A DNA stretch of 64,000 bases from Aphis gossypii (lineage: Eukaryota; Arthropoda; Insecta; Hemiptera; Aphididae): the NCBI RefSeq assembly GCF_020184175.1, contig NC_065530.1, forward strand, positions 50,383,260-50,447,259. The letters run 5' to 3'. The notes under the pieces are model-generated. The model searched no databases. It was not told where the DNA came from and saw only the letters and a list, made by a program, of their open reading frames with translations. A program made the position numbers and the translations under genes. This document shows, in pieces, positions 22,317-35,251 of this stretch. How positions within the stretch are numbered: the first letter of the stretch is position 1; each line of letters opens with the position of its first letter.

Positions 22317-23850
22317 TAATAGAAAAAAAATCTAAATTCCTTTAGGATCCAATAACCTTTAATCTTTGCGCCTGTGTAAAAATAGAAAATTGCAATCTTT
22401 GGAAGGCTATAACTTAAAAACTAATGATTTTATTTGAATTTTTTTAACTATCGATTTTATTTTGTTAAAATACATAAGTTAATGAAAAAAATATGTGGCA
22501 ACTAACGCGAATTTGTTTTCCGTGTATAATACTTACAGAATGATACAAACAGAATATTTCAAATTTACAACTTAATACACTTAACGCACTTATCACTCAT
22601 TCATAATTTTATTTTAAATAACAGCGATTTAAAAAGGGGCTTTCCGCTAAGGTAGATGGGCCTATCAGGAAATTATAGGATTCCCAGTCAAAACACGGTA
22701 TTTTATATTTTAAATGTTATTGCTAATAACTAATTAATAAATAATAATATCGAACTATATATAAATATACAATTTGCGATCTTAAAATTTTTGAATTTTT
22801 GATTTAAAAAAAATATTAATCAGTAAAATGTATGAATGAATAAAAATGCATGAAAATTATATACAAGGTTTCTAAATTCCTAATAAATAACTCATTTCCC
22901 AATTAAAAATTATCGACAATTTAAATTAACAATATTTTTTTACAAGCATTCAATTTTATAGAACTGACCAAAATCGTAAAAATTTCGAAAAATACAAGTT
23001 ATTTTGTAATTTGGAGTATATGAAAAAATATCTGTTTTACTTAAGATATGAAAATTCAATAATAGGTTCTTTATATATTTTTCAACCTATGTGAAAAACA
23101 AAATTTTCCAAATAGCTAGGTTAATTTTTATGAGCATTTCCAATTAAAATTTTTACAACATTAATTATTCACACGTAGGTATTATTAAAATTTTGGTATT
23201 ATTCTTTATTTCCAAACAATTTTTATTTTTTGTGTTAATATAAGATAATTCAACCTAACAAGTAATTATTGGAAAAAATGGTTTGCTTATTCAAAATTCT
23301 TGAAAATTTAATACAAAGATACTATGTAAATATAGTTCTCATATTGAAATCATAAAGCCTAAATAGTATGTAAAGATTATTATTTTAAATTTTTTATCAA
23401 CATTTTAAGTTCAAATTTGAACTTATTTACCTACTTATTTCAATGATAAGAACAATGTTGATTGTTTTGTTATTATTTAGAAATATTATTCGTAGAAACT
23501 TCAAACTTAATATTATTATGGGTTTTACTATAATACCTACATTATTAATAGGTATACGCAATGCCATTTTGGTTTATTTTAAGATAATAATGAATGTAAT
23601 GTGTATATTATCAATCTATTTTTGCTGTCTTACGGTATTTACTGCAGAACATAGAAAAATCAATTTCTATAATTTGATATAAATATAAATGTAGGTATAA
23701 TATTAAAACGCTACAAAATCCAAGAAAAGTTATATCTATCTTACTATTCACCATAATACCAAAAGTATAATAAATTGCTATTTTTATTTTTAAATGGCTA
23801 ATTATCAGAGATATAAAAATAACATACGTATCACAAAAATTGTATATTTT
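22317..23850. other. AT-rich DNA, probably old transposon material
   Basis: No gene supported. Several stretches (22830-23350) contain phrases such as 'cttgaaaatttaatacaaag' that recur in the repeat family described at 26.3-27.9 kb. A start for the element whose right end lies near 23.88 kb was not found. Confidence 0.35.
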
Positions 23851-23851
23851 A

Positions 23852-23880
23852 GGCCGACTGATCATTTCTGCTCAGAATTG
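23852..23880. mobile_element. right-end fragment of GATTCTGAGCGGAG-type element
   Basis: The sequence TGATCATTTCTGCTCAGAAT followed by TGTTTTTC closely resembles the right border of the 29.16-29.67 kb copy (ATCATTTCCACTTAGAATA then GTTTTTC). Its reverse complement begins ATTCTGAGCAGA, the family terminus. No partner left end was identified. Confidence 0.45.
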
Positions 23881-24086
23881 TTTTTCATATTATGCAACGA
23901 TGTGTATTCAATTAGTAGATACTAATAATATTTATAGTGACCAACTCGCGCCTAATGTACAGCAAAGCGGTAGGTATCTTCTAGCGTTACTTTTTTTACA
24001 TTAAAACTAAAAAACAAAAAAATAATTAAAATATTTCAGTTATTTACTCTCTTGCTTATAACATTCGATGAGATACATCGTCATGC

Positions 24087-24272
24087 CTACGTCGTCTGTC
24101 GTGTCGTGTCCAATAGTTCAACTCTATTCAACTCAAAGGTGATTAATGATTATATATTTATATATGGTCAGTGAAATAGTGAATGATACCATGGTTACAA
24201 TTTACAACAGCCAATTCAAATAGGATACAAGGGAATAACGAATACGAGTACAGGACACGACAGACGATGTAG
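24087..24272. mobile_element. 186-bp element with 23-bp terminal inverted repeats
   Basis: Left arm 24087-24109 and right arm 24250-24272 are inverted copies matching at 21 of 23 positions; the shared core is TCGTCTGTCGTGTC. The interior is AT-rich and non-coding. No target-site duplication is evident. A small non-autonomous DNA transposon (MITE) is the simplest reading. No superfamily can be assigned from the termini. Confidence 0.6.
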
Positions 24273-24480
24273 CCACTGTAAACCCAATTTAACCGTCAAT
24301 GGTTTGGCCACTTTAACCACGGTGTAAAGTCAGACTCGTTAACCGTGATATAAATCCAATGCGAACGCGGTCCATTTTGTATATTAAGGTATATATTATA
24401 TAGAGCCGGGTTCACAGCTACATTGCTTGTCATGTTAATATTATGTTCCTTGCATCGTTATCTAACCACTAGGTAACTAG

Positions 24481-24895
24481 TATAACCACGATCAACCGCG
24501 AGTTGGGAAAAACTCAACTTTTGAACACGGCACCGCCGTGTTGACAGTTCACTACTGTATAAGTTCGTCGTTGGTTTCCACTGGACCGTTTCCGTGTACG
24601 TGCACGTTTATCAACACGCTCGTACGTACGGTTGTACATACACATCCTTCATGAAAAATTCTCCGGTAAGCACGATAACCGGTAAGCGCTTAATTTTAGC
24701 GGTAAATTAACTTACTATAATTTAGTAGCATTACACTTAAATTAACTTTTAAAACGATATACCTAATGTAAAATTATAATAACATAACACATTTTTAAGA
24801 TTTTAAAATTGGTTACTGCTGCTATCGCTCAGGTTAGACCATTAAACACACGGAAATAGTTGAACTAGATCCAACTTCATGGTATCGTGGTTATA
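24481..24895. mobile_element. 415-bp inverted-repeat element (TATAACCACGAT ends)
   Basis: TATAACCACGAT at 24481-24492 is perfectly inverted at 24884-24895. Further inside, AGTTGG and TCAACT recur in both arms with identical 13-base spacing, shifted by one base, so the inverted repeat extends about 40 bases. The interior is relatively CpG-rich (24530-24640) and has no open frame. Probably a non-autonomous DNA transposon, possibly with a TA target. Confidence 0.55.
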
Positions 24896-24899
24896 CGTG

Positions 24900-25293
24900 T
24901 GGTAAGAACGTATAAACTTTCTAGTATACCAAAAGCTTACCATGTATACCAACCAATCACAGAAAAGTATTTTTATGCACGTACACGTAGACGTATGTAG
25001 CGAAAACCCGCCTTTAAGTGAATATAACCATTGACCACATCGCTGTAGAATAGTTGATCACCAGACCAATTATACTGATTGACCATCAGTGTAAAAAATT
25101 CAGTCGTCGCCGGACGCCATTTGTTTTTCTCCGTGTCTATGTGTCATTTGATTTTTTTATCGAACCGTCTTCTTGTCGTCGTCCACAAGTGCGTAATGAA
25201 TAATGATATACCATGGTAAACAATGTGAATAATGTGACAAAAATCTAACGAAAGATTTTTTTATGTATTTATATATTAATATTAAATAACAAT
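24900..25293. other. non-coding, partly CpG-rich; possible promoter
   Basis: Contains TTCAGTCGTCGCCGGACGCC near 25100, including a TCAGT initiator-like motif, and a patch TCTTCTTGTCGTCGTCCAC near 25168. It could be the promoter and leader for the putative exon at 25294, but several ATGs (near 25198, 25213, 25233) intervene. Confidence 0.25.
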
Positions 25294-25374
25294 ATGGTCG
25301 AAGCCCATTCGACTCTCGTTTTCCGAAAAGATCAATTTCCAAGCGACTCCCGTCAAAAGAGGTTTTACGAACAG
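25294..25374 (+). CDS. putative first coding exon of an unknown gene (27 codons)
   Basis: The ATG at 25294 has A at -3 and G at +4. It opens MVEAHSTLVFRKDQF and runs 27 codons in coding-like, mixed-polarity residues to a consensus donor, GAACAG|GTAAAT, in phase 0. I do not recognise the protein. The alternative minus-strand frame over the same bases is no better. No downstream exon could be matched in the following AT-rich DNA, so it may be a chance frame, a relic or a true short first exon followed by a long intron. Upstream ATGs argue against it. Confidence 0.25.
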
Positions 25375-26275
25375 GTAAATTCACAAATTCATTAAATACT
25401 AAAAGGCGAGGTAGAGTGTAAAAACGGGCCGGTTATTACCCCCAATCAATCCTGTATGACAAGAAATTATATAAGATCGATATACTAATCTATGAGTAAA
25501 TAAATGATTTTCAAAAATTCTTATTGTTGATTATAAATTTTAAGTTCACATTAAAACAAAAATTTTAGTACAAAAGTTAACGCAATACAACCATTTATTC
25601 CAGAATAATGTCAAGAAAATGTGTGCTCTTTCAATGTTATTATAAATTATAATGCAAGTTCAAATTCTTGTCATACGGTGGTGGGGAGTAGCAACAGTTC
25701 AGACAGCCCGTTTTTCGTAACATAACGAACGTGGGCGAGTTCGCGGTCCAGTAATCAGTAGGTATATTCTTATCTATCTCATTCTGAGTCTTTCCCAATG
25801 ACCAAATAAGGTGCTCATGTTACATTTATTATTCACAGTTTCCTTGTGAAATAGACAGCTTTTCATACTACGAGTGATTAGTAAATAAGCTAGGATTATG
25901 ATGAAGGTTAAGTAATAATACGATTATAATATTATAAGCACAATAAGCACATGCTTGAGTATGTTATAAAAAAGAACCGCTCGGCGCTCATAACGATTTA
26001 CTATACCCCAACCTATGAAAATGTCTCTGTACAACTTTAAAAATCTAAAAAAATAAATATTTACTGTATAAAATTTGTGATAAAAGACTAACTCAGTAGG
26101 TGATTACTTAATACTAGTGTACTTTCCTATTTCTAGATAAAAATACCCTAAAAATATAAATAAAAAGAGGAGAAAGTAGGTAACCGCTCTGTTTTACAGT
26201 ATAAGTCAAGTGCTCTTAGTCATACAATGGATTAGTTAAATTTGAATGAGATGATAAATCATTGAGTTCAAAAAA
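25375..26275. other. non-coding intergenic or intronic DNA
   Basis: No gene or complete element recognised. A moderately GC-richer stretch at 25660-25760 (GTGGTGGGGAGTAGCAACAG) is unassigned. Confidence 0.45.
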
Positions 26276-27859
26276 CGATTTTGAGCGGAGGCCGTCTGTC
26301 AGACTATTATCAAATTATTATAATATATTGCTAGCAATTATCATAGTTATCTATTTATTGATATTAGTAATGCTGTATAAACTATAAATAGGCAATACCA
26401 TAAAAATAATCTAAATATTTTAAAAATGTCATTGTGTATTTTATAAAATATGATAATAAAATATTATATTTTGTATAATATATAAATATAATTTTTTAAT
26501 AAATAAATAATATGTATAAAAGTTTAAATTCCCCACTAAAAATATTACATCGAAATAACTAAATTCATCATATTCTTTACTTAAATATCAATATTCATCA
26601 TCATAATTCATAATTTTAACTTCAAATTTCTATAAAAAAAATTATGTTTTTATGTATTTTAGATTTTTAAATTACCTTTATAATACATTATTAAAATAAT
26701 TTTAAAATGTTCATGATTTTGACGAATTTTGTCAATATTTGAAATTCAAAAACTGCCTATGTAGGTATTCTTATAATTTTTAAATTACTATATGATTAAT
26801 TCATGAGGAACTTTGTATTAAATTTTTAAATATTTTGACTTAGCCAAAAAAATTTATCGATATTTATATGAAAAAAACAAACAAAAATTAATATTTCAAT
26901 TCCCTATAAATAGCCTTAAAATAAGCCAAATATTTAGAAAAATAAAATAGTGTAAAGGAAATACAAATCTAAATAACTGGCTAAGTTATTCAAGTATCTA
27001 CAACTTATACTTTTTTAATAATAACAAGTATAGAAAATCGTCTTCGGATAAATCATTATCGTTACGCGAATTTCGTAAAAATTTAAAATTCAGACGCACA
27101 TATAACATTTGTTTCTATAATGACGGCATGACCCTTGAAGTTTTTTCTATAGCTATTTAAAGAAATCTTATGGAGAACTTAGTGTTTAACCTGTTGAATT
27201 TTTCAACCTTAGATATAAATACAAACATTTTATGAATTTTTAACTACAATAATATGACTTAAATGTTGTGAAAATTTGAACTTTAAACGTTTATAAAAAA
27301 AATTGTGACTAACGATTTTTGTTTTTTTTAACTGCTATAAGACAACTTATAAGAAACCTTGTTTTAAATTTTCAAGTTTTTTTGGTATCCAAAACTTTAT
27401 TTCGACATTTCAAAAAAAAATACTTAGAAAAATCGAAAGTTGCCGTTGTCTAGAAATAGCTCAAAAAACCCAACATATTTTGAAAATTCAACTGTGTATA
27501 GATTACATTAATAAAAACATTTGGTGAAAATTTCAAGTATTTACAGTTATTCGTTTTTGAGTTACTACTAAGTATATAAAAAAAATTTTAGATTTTGTAG
27601 AAAACTGGTTTTGAGTGAAAATTCCCATTTTTTGTCCCTTTTTTGTTGTTTTTCCTAATTTTTTTGAAAACTTCTAGAAATTTCTTATTACAAACCTGTA
27701 AAATGTACCAATGATATTCAATTTTCCATCGGAAAATACCCCTGAAGTTTTAAAATGAAGCATTATTTTAACAAGTTATGGTGTACAGTGTACACAGACA
27801 CGAAAAAAAAATAACCCCTCATCGTGAAATCAATATATTCATCACTTCGTTCAGAATCG
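26276..27859. mobile_element. 1.58-kb non-autonomous element, CGATTYTGARCGRAG termini
   Basis: The left end CGATTTTGAGCGGAG (26276-26290) is inverted as CTTCGTTCAGAATCG (27845-27859), 12 of 15 matching. The interior is AT-rich with no open frame. It contains several diverged copies of a phrase of the type 'aagaaaccttgttttaaatt' / 'gaggaactttgtattaaatt' (26810, 27170, 27350), indicating internal tandem structure. Similar termini and phrases occur elsewhere in the window, which supports a repeat family. No target duplication is obvious. The superfamily is not assigned, and the two ends could belong to different copies. Confidence 0.5.
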
Positions 27860-29163
27860 AAAATATAAGTATAACACCATACATTCATTATTTAGATCAT
27901 AATCTAAAATTAATTTATGATAGTTACTAACAAATAAATAAAAATATTACCTAAGAAAAGCACTTTGTAATTATTTGTTTTTAAGATAGATACACAGACA
28001 TAAATACACATAGCTATTGTTATGTTGACACATAGTTTTTGTTAATTATACGTTAGACGTAATAATAGTAAAAGTTAGTGGCTATTGTGTCAATATCGAA
28101 TGTAAAAAAAATAATACAATTACTTTATGTATTAAATAATAATATACATTTTAATTTATAAAACTACATAAAGTTTTTTTCATATTTCTTTAAAAATAAA
28201 CAATAATGCGGACTATTCGTTAAGAGAATTACATATTTGAAAAATGTCTCGAATAACCGATTGGAACATCCCGGTCTTTACAAGACTATATAATTTGAAT
28301 GTATAAATAGCATATAACTAGATAGTAACATTTGTATGCGTGGGTATACTTAACACTCGGTATATATGTGAATTATTGCTAGTGTAACTATATATAATAA
28401 CATAATATATATATTTACCGGATTTCCGGGGACAGTCTATATATGGGTGCCAATTCTAAATTTACTATAATGAATATGAACTCTTCCTGTTTACGTTCAG
28501 ATATTTGTAATTAAAATAATAATATTCTACTATTTCGTTTGTAAAACTTATATTATTCACAAATTCCGAATTTTTGGTTATCCGATATTTAAGTATAGGT
28601 AGGTATTATTATAGGCACATAAATACATTTATAATTTTAGAGCATCAATTTAATTGACAGAAATACAAATTTTTTTTATATATTATCTGTTTTATTTAGT
28701 TTATAACGTTGAGATTTTCTGTATTGAGATTTGATATATATAATTAATAATTGTAACATAAAATGATTGGACTTATTAAGTTGATGTAATTATCTAGTCT
28801 CCTAAGTGTTTTACTGAAAAGGGGTTTGTTCTATCGAAAGTACAAATATTTATCTCGTATAAAAGATGAACACACAACTTCTATAATGAACTATGCATTC
28901 ATACCTATATGAAGGGAATTTTGATAAGAAATCAATAACGAAAATCGTCAAATCCCTTCAAGACATTATCGTTAGACAAAATATAAATGAAATGATAAAA
29001 ATAAAAAAATGAAATTTATTAAATTATTTGTACTTCAATTATCAAGTAACCTTATCAATTCTTCGTTGCTATTTGCTTATCATGCATTAAATTTATTATT
29101 TATTAATTTATTAATTGTTGAATAGTGTATTATTTATACTTATCAAATAAAATAAATATTTTA
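27860..29163. other. AT-rich intergenic DNA
   Basis: Nothing supportable as gene or complete element. Short GC-richer stretches at 28255-28280 (CGATTGGAACATCCCGGTC) and 28425 (GGATTTCCGGGGACAG) are unassigned and may be transposon edges. Confidence 0.45.
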
Positions 29164-29674
29164 GATTCTGAGCGGAGTAATGAATGTATTGATTTTATCA
29201 TGATGTTTTGTGTGTGTGTAAGCACGATAGTTTTCGATAAAATGCTTCGATTTTTAAACATTCTAGTAGTTATTTTAATAATTGAGGAAAAAAACAAACA
29301 AAAAATTAAGAAAAAAAAGAATTCTTATGCAAATCCAATTTTCAACAAACTTTTTATTAACTCAAAAATGAATAACCGTAAAACTTGAAATTTTCACCAA
29401 ATTTTTAAATTATCAAAATATTTAAATTATTATTTAACTATTTAGGTATAGATCTGAGAATTTTTTTTTATATAAATTTCGATAAGAATTAATGCTTGAA
29501 AATGTAATATAAAGTTTATCATAATATATTTGATATTTTTGGAAAAATTTTATCAACATTCAACATACTATAAGACTAAATTAAAATAAATGACTTTAAT
29601 AGCTAGGTCAAAAAAAATATATACCACTTGGTGATATATAGGTTGTTCGCTGATAATCATTTCCACTTAGAATA
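29164..29674. mobile_element. 511-bp copy of the GATTCTGAGCGGAG family
   Basis: The left end GATTCTGAGCGGAGTAATGA (from 29164) is inverted, with substitutions, at the right end as TCATTTCCACTTAGAATA (ending 29674). The interior has no real gene; the open frame at 29125-29388 is incidental. It contains 'actcaaaaatgaataaccgt', which recurs inverted or diverged near 27550, 39500 and 42110. It reads as a shorter, internally deleted relative of the 26.3-27.9 kb element. Confidence 0.55.
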
Positions 29675-30401
29675 GTTTTTCGTGTATAATAATACACATA
29701 TATTATTGAATTAAAATTTTACACACCTTTTATAACTATGGTACCCATTTACCAGATTTATCCTTTTTTTACTACTTTACGTTGCAATTTAATTATTACC
29801 AATTCTGTTAATATTCTTTAAACTCGACATTGTAATAGATCTCAATAATATTAATATTTGTATTTTGTACTAACATTGGCTGATAGTCATTTGACTAAGT
29901 CACTGTTCTACACCCAAAGTGTTTTTTTACCTCCACTCGATAATTTTCCTCATTTTTTTTTTTTAATTTATTCCATATTTTTTACCAACTCATTTTAAAT
30001 AATATCATCTAAGTAAATGCAATAACATAAGCACATAATTAATTTTTAATTTGAACAAAATTATATTTTATTATTATGAATGAGTAACAATAGAGATACA
30101 AGGAATATCTATACTATATATACTATATAACTTGTGTAGTTGTGTTCACTATAATTTATTTTCAAACCACATAGATTTTCACGTATAAAATATACAAATA
30201 CTAATATTATATAACATTTTCTCATATTATTTTCTATAATAAAATAAAGAAAATTATTATTTTAGAATAATATAATAATGAGAACAGTAAATATACAACA
30301 CGATTTAATTAACACATTATTCTTTGAATAAAGTAACCTTTTGTGATTTTGTGAACACTTTTATACCTACAATCGAACAATTCATTTTAAAGTGATTAAA
30401 T
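29675..30401. other. AT-rich intergenic DNA
   Basis: No gene or element recognised; T runs and TA tracts only. Confidence 0.5.
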
Positions 30402-30829
30402 TTAAGAGGATGTCATACCCGCACACGTTGTCTTAGTGTCTTATGTACTTACGACACTGCAAATTTTCTTTCAACAGTTTCAGTATTGTGCCAATAATTT
30501 TGATATTAGAGTAAATTAATCTTAAATAAAATTTAAAGGCAAGATTATTTATCTAGAGCCCTATACAGTCATTTATTTTATTTTTTAAGTAAGTTATGAT
30601 CATTTTAAAATCTACAGTTTCAAAAAGTTTATAACTTACTTAAAAATAATAATATCGATAAAAACCTACGTGGAGTCTTAGATAATAATCTTACTTTTAA
30701 ATTTTGTAATAGATCAATTCACTCTAATATCAAAACTAAAAGCACAGTGATGAAACTGTTGAACAAAAATTTGCCATGTCGTAAGTGTGTAAAACGGAGA
30801 CAACACATGCGAGTCCGACATCCTCTTAA
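30402..30829. mobile_element. foldback MITE, TTAA-flanked, 420 bp
   Basis: Left arm from GAGGATGTC (30406) and right arm ending GACATCCTC (30825) are flanked by TTAA at 30402-30405 and 30826-30829. The arms are inverted copies over practically their whole length. For example ACTTACGACA, GTTCAACAGTTTCA versus CTTTCAACAGTTTCA, TTTTGATATTAGAGT, AAGATTATT and TTTTAAGTAAGTTAT all recur in inverted order. The centre is near 30615, so the transcript or single strand would fold into one long hairpin. The TTAA flanks suggest insertion at TTAA, as piggyBac-type elements do, but the termini lack the piggyBac CCY start. No open frame of its own. Confidence 0.75.
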
Positions 30830-33800
30830 TAACTTGGGCTAAAAAAGATAAGTAGGTAAATAAGTAATAATAAATATTAAATTTTAAACAAAATTTTAAA
30901 AAAAAATTCAATAATTTGAAATAATCCATTTTTAAATAAATTTTGTCATACTTGCGTTATTTTGTTATTTTTTAACTACAGATACAATATTATAGTACCT
31001 ACATAAATACAATTAATGTATTGTGTCTTGTTAGATAACAATGATTTGAAACGAGCGCAAAACACATTGCATTTCATAATACGGAAGAAAATAACAAATA
31101 CGTAAAATGGTTACGCTTACTAAAAAGTGTGTAGGTACTTTATAGTGCAATGTAATTTTATTCAATCCTAACTAGGTAACAGAAAAAGACTTTCTCATGA
31201 AAAAACCGCTACCATGGATAACATTTAATTTTGTGTTAATACATTTTAGGTATAACTGGTTCGAAGAATAATAAAAAAAACTGTATTTTTTCGATTCACA
31301 AATTTGAACACAAATTATAACAATAGACCAACGTCCTACATAAACAGTAGTTTAACTCTAATTTGATAGAGAACATTATATTGGCCTTTCATTCAATATT
31401 AAAATATGCAACTGTATGATACATAAATTTTTATTTTTGAATATTATTATTATTTATTTCACCAGTCATTAATCATTTATATAGTTATTATAGTCTATAG
31501 AACTATGTTCAATATAGTTTCAAAACTATAACTTTCAGCATTTTATTACTTATACCTTTATTGTCTATTAACCATCCCATGTAGTTGTATATACTACATA
31601 TTTTCAATTTTTAACTTATATTTAAAGCTGTTTCATACATTTAACGACCAATAACCAATACAAAATTATTGTTAATGAGAGCAATTATAATTATAGTATT
31701 TAATTATTAAAACAATTCATCGTGAATTATATTAAAGAAACTATAAGATATATATATCTTTTTTTTAAATTATAATAATTTATTTAAAAACTAGAAATTT
31801 AAAGTACAAACAGCGAAACATAAATAGGTATTTACTGATTATCAACAAAAATAATTAAATACTTCATAGATTATTTTATGTTCTAATGTTCCATTAAATT
31901 GCTTAGTTTATATATTACATACTTTGATTACTGACTAAATTAAATCATTAGTTAATTTGATTATTTTAAAATTTTTGGATATATCATAAAACCAAATGTT
32001 TAATACAATATTTTAAAACCTACAAACAAAGTATTAATTTATAATTGATAATTAAACATTAAACATAACCAATTTGCAATGATTGCATTGTTTGTTTAAT
32101 TATTTTGAGATTAATTATCAAATTTAAAGAAAAGAATCCTTTCGTTAGATTTTAAGATTTGTTAAAACTAGAAAATTTATGACGAGAATTTCCAGTATTT
32201 AATGAAAATTCCGTATAGTTACGCTAAGTACGCTAAATTTAATTCCTACCAGCTGTTTTCTAAATAAAGTATATTATACGAATCCTACACAACAATTCCA
32301 TAGAGTGTGAATACTCCAAATTTGGCCACTTGAAGGGACAATAATATAAACCATTTAAAAGGGTCACTAATTTAAATTCACTACATACATTTTATATTGC
32401 CATTTGCCAGACACTTTGAGTGCTTTATGACATATTTTATATCAAAATCTAATTGTAAATAAAATTTTCGGTTAAACGTAAACATTTACAAATTTCTTTA
32501 TTGGCCTTCTGTTTTAGAGCTAAATTACAAGCTTAATTATATATTCATAAAAATGTATAACTATTAACTAGTAATTAATTATAAAGAAACTCTCAGCCAG
32601 AAAAGAGTGGAATTTATATGATCTTCACATCAGCATAGACAGCAATAAAGTAGTGAGGACATTACCAGATTAGTTTTAAATGAAAATCAAATTATCATAA
32701 AATAGGAGATAAAAAAAAAAAATTCAATAAAATAAACTATTATTTTTCACTGTTTATATTTTTAATGATAAACTGGTTTATTATAATGAAGTATAGTCGT
32801 TCCTTATTTTTAGCTCTTATGAATCCTAAGAACAATTTTTTTCGTTTAAAATTTAAACGAAAAATCTTACCTTTGGTAAAACGGGGAAGACGTGAATTAC
32901 AAAAAATTTAAAATCATCGTAATAATTTATTCATACATTATACAATAGATATTAAACTAATTATTTTATAGCAATATTTTCAAATAAAAATAATAGATGG
33001 GTATTAAATACAGTATTCATCTTAAATTTTTTAACAATTTTAAAGAATCTAGTCTAATCTAATTGATAAATAGATTAAAATATTGAAAGCATCATTTTTT
33101 TTGATTTATAAGATAATTCGTATACTCAAAAAAGTGCGATTACTAAGAAGCAGTACTACTAATTGTATATTCGTATACATACGATACGTGCCTATAATTA
33201 TATAATAATATTAAGATAAAAAAAAAATGTTTAGAAACCAAAAAAAGTTATTGTGATCTATTTTTTTTTTTAGTTTCTTGATCTCATTGTAATAATTAAT
33301 GTGCGTTACTTGTAGTTATGTAGAAAATGTTGACGAGCTTGGTGTCATTGAATGGATGGGAGGTATTGATAACATTTATTATTTAGGGCAGATCAATTAT
33401 GAACCTTGTGATGTTGTGTATTTATGTCTTGTGTAGTAAACTTAAAAAATTACATTTGACAGTGTGTGTAAAATATTAAGAACAATGTAATATTAAAATA
33501 ATATTTGTATAATTTAAACACAACAATTTAATATAAAAGACTGGAGGTTATAATAAATAATAATGTCATATGTTATGACACTTTTTATATGAGTATATGG
33601 CATCAACTTTAACTTGGTATTTTTTTAAATTTTATATAATTTTATATTATATGATATAATCTTATACAAAAAGTCGATATAAAATAAATCTCAACTTTTC
33701 TGAATTGCTTAGATTTAACAAAAGTACCTATAGCATTTTAAAACAATTTGGAATCAGCTCAATTCTATAAAATACACATATTTTAGTTATATATTAATAT

Positions 33801-34982
33801 AATACTTACATTATAATCTATAATTATTATTTTATTTATTACTTTTTATCACGTAATGTATGTTCACATTAAATTGATTAGTTAAATTAATATTTTGTTC
33901 CGTGATATAAATATTACCTATTTTACCAATCTATTTTATAGTATATACCTAATATTATATATCTGTGTATAAATGTATAATAAACAAGATTATACTATTA
34001 TATTTTATAGCTTGTAATATATTGCCTATATTTCATTTATTTATCATAGATGAAAATAAACTATCACAATAATATTACATCAACAACTGCACTTTGTTAC
34101 TATTTTTTTTTCTCTATAGTCTATACCTACCTTCAATAAATTGACTCGCTAAGTTTTTGGATAGGTATTAAACACAATTAAATCATACTACCTACGTATT
34201 ATAAAAAACAAAAAAGTGGTGTAATGTTAAAATTAATCAGATTATAATATATTTCAGTAAGCACTTACCAATACCTAATTATTTACAAAGTAACTACTAT
34301 CAATAATCAACTACAATTGTTATTTTACAGGTATTCGTCGATCTCACATCCAATAATAATAATAATAATAATTTGAAATTATTATCGACGCCGGTTCTTT
34401 TTTAAACATTTCATGCAAACCAAAATCAATGATCTTCCAATGATCGCTATTTCAATCGTTCTCTTCCATTTTGCGAAATACCTAGCAGTATATATATTAT
34501 ATATTATATACTTGTAATGTTTACGAAACATCCTTCAGTCCTCAATTTGACCGTTTATCTTCAACTTATCAAAATTCAAGTACGCGCATGTGGTAAGTAA
34601 TATTTTTTTTTTTACATGCATGATACATAATAACTACGATCCACTGGATTTGCATGATTTTGTACCTAATATTTTACAACAATAATATTAGATGGACAGT
34701 AGTTAGAACAGCCGTAAATTCAATTATTTTATTGTTTATAATATTACACTGAAATTAAAACCTATAGATACGGTAATTATTGCAGTAGTCTATACCTATA
34801 TAGTATATAACATATTAGGTATAAACCATACAGCTACAATACATGTTATGTACATTAAATATACCTAAATATACACATTACACATATATATAAATAGCGT
34901 TACAATATATAGGAAAGTACGTGTATAATAAACCATCATTAAAGTAATATTTAAGTTATATATATACCTACGTCCTACATAT
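30830..34982. other. AT-rich intergenic DNA, nothing recognised
   Basis: Four kilobases without a supportable gene. Slightly richer stretches lie at 32300-32360 and 32590-32670 and at 33300-33420 (GATGGGAGGTATTGATAAC). An AAT repeat lies at 34352-34371. No paired inverted repeats were identified. Confidence 0.5.
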
Positions 34983-35251
34983 CAGTGGCGTATTTACGGG
35001 TGAAGACGAGGGAGATATATAATATCCCCCCTTAATAAATAAATAAATAAATAATTCATTATTTAATATCATGTTATATATTATAATTATAAGGTTTATG
35101 TACATATGGTATTATGTTCAGATATAATAATATTGTATATTATAGATATGCAGTTATAACAAATTGATAATATCTTTATGTATTTCGAGTGGAGGGAGAA
35201 AGACTATTTTAGTCATATCTCCCCCTCAAAAAAATCCTTAATACGCCATTG
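34983..35251. mobile_element. hAT-type MITE, 269 bp
   Basis: The left end CAGTGGCGTATTTACGGG and the right end TTAATACGCCATTG are imperfect inverted repeats of the CAGTGGCGTA type common in hAT-derived MITEs. The flanking octamers (CTACATAT and CTATAATA) match only in part, so the target duplication is decayed. The interior holds an (AAAT)n run at about 35034-35053 and inverted GGGAGATAT / ATATCTCCCCC segments just inside the ends. Confidence 0.7.

Noticed and set aside
23443..23865. Overlapping 79- and 84-codon hydrophobic frames on both strands
   Set aside because: Phe/Ile/Leu-rich translations of AT-rich DNA, without motifs or gene context.
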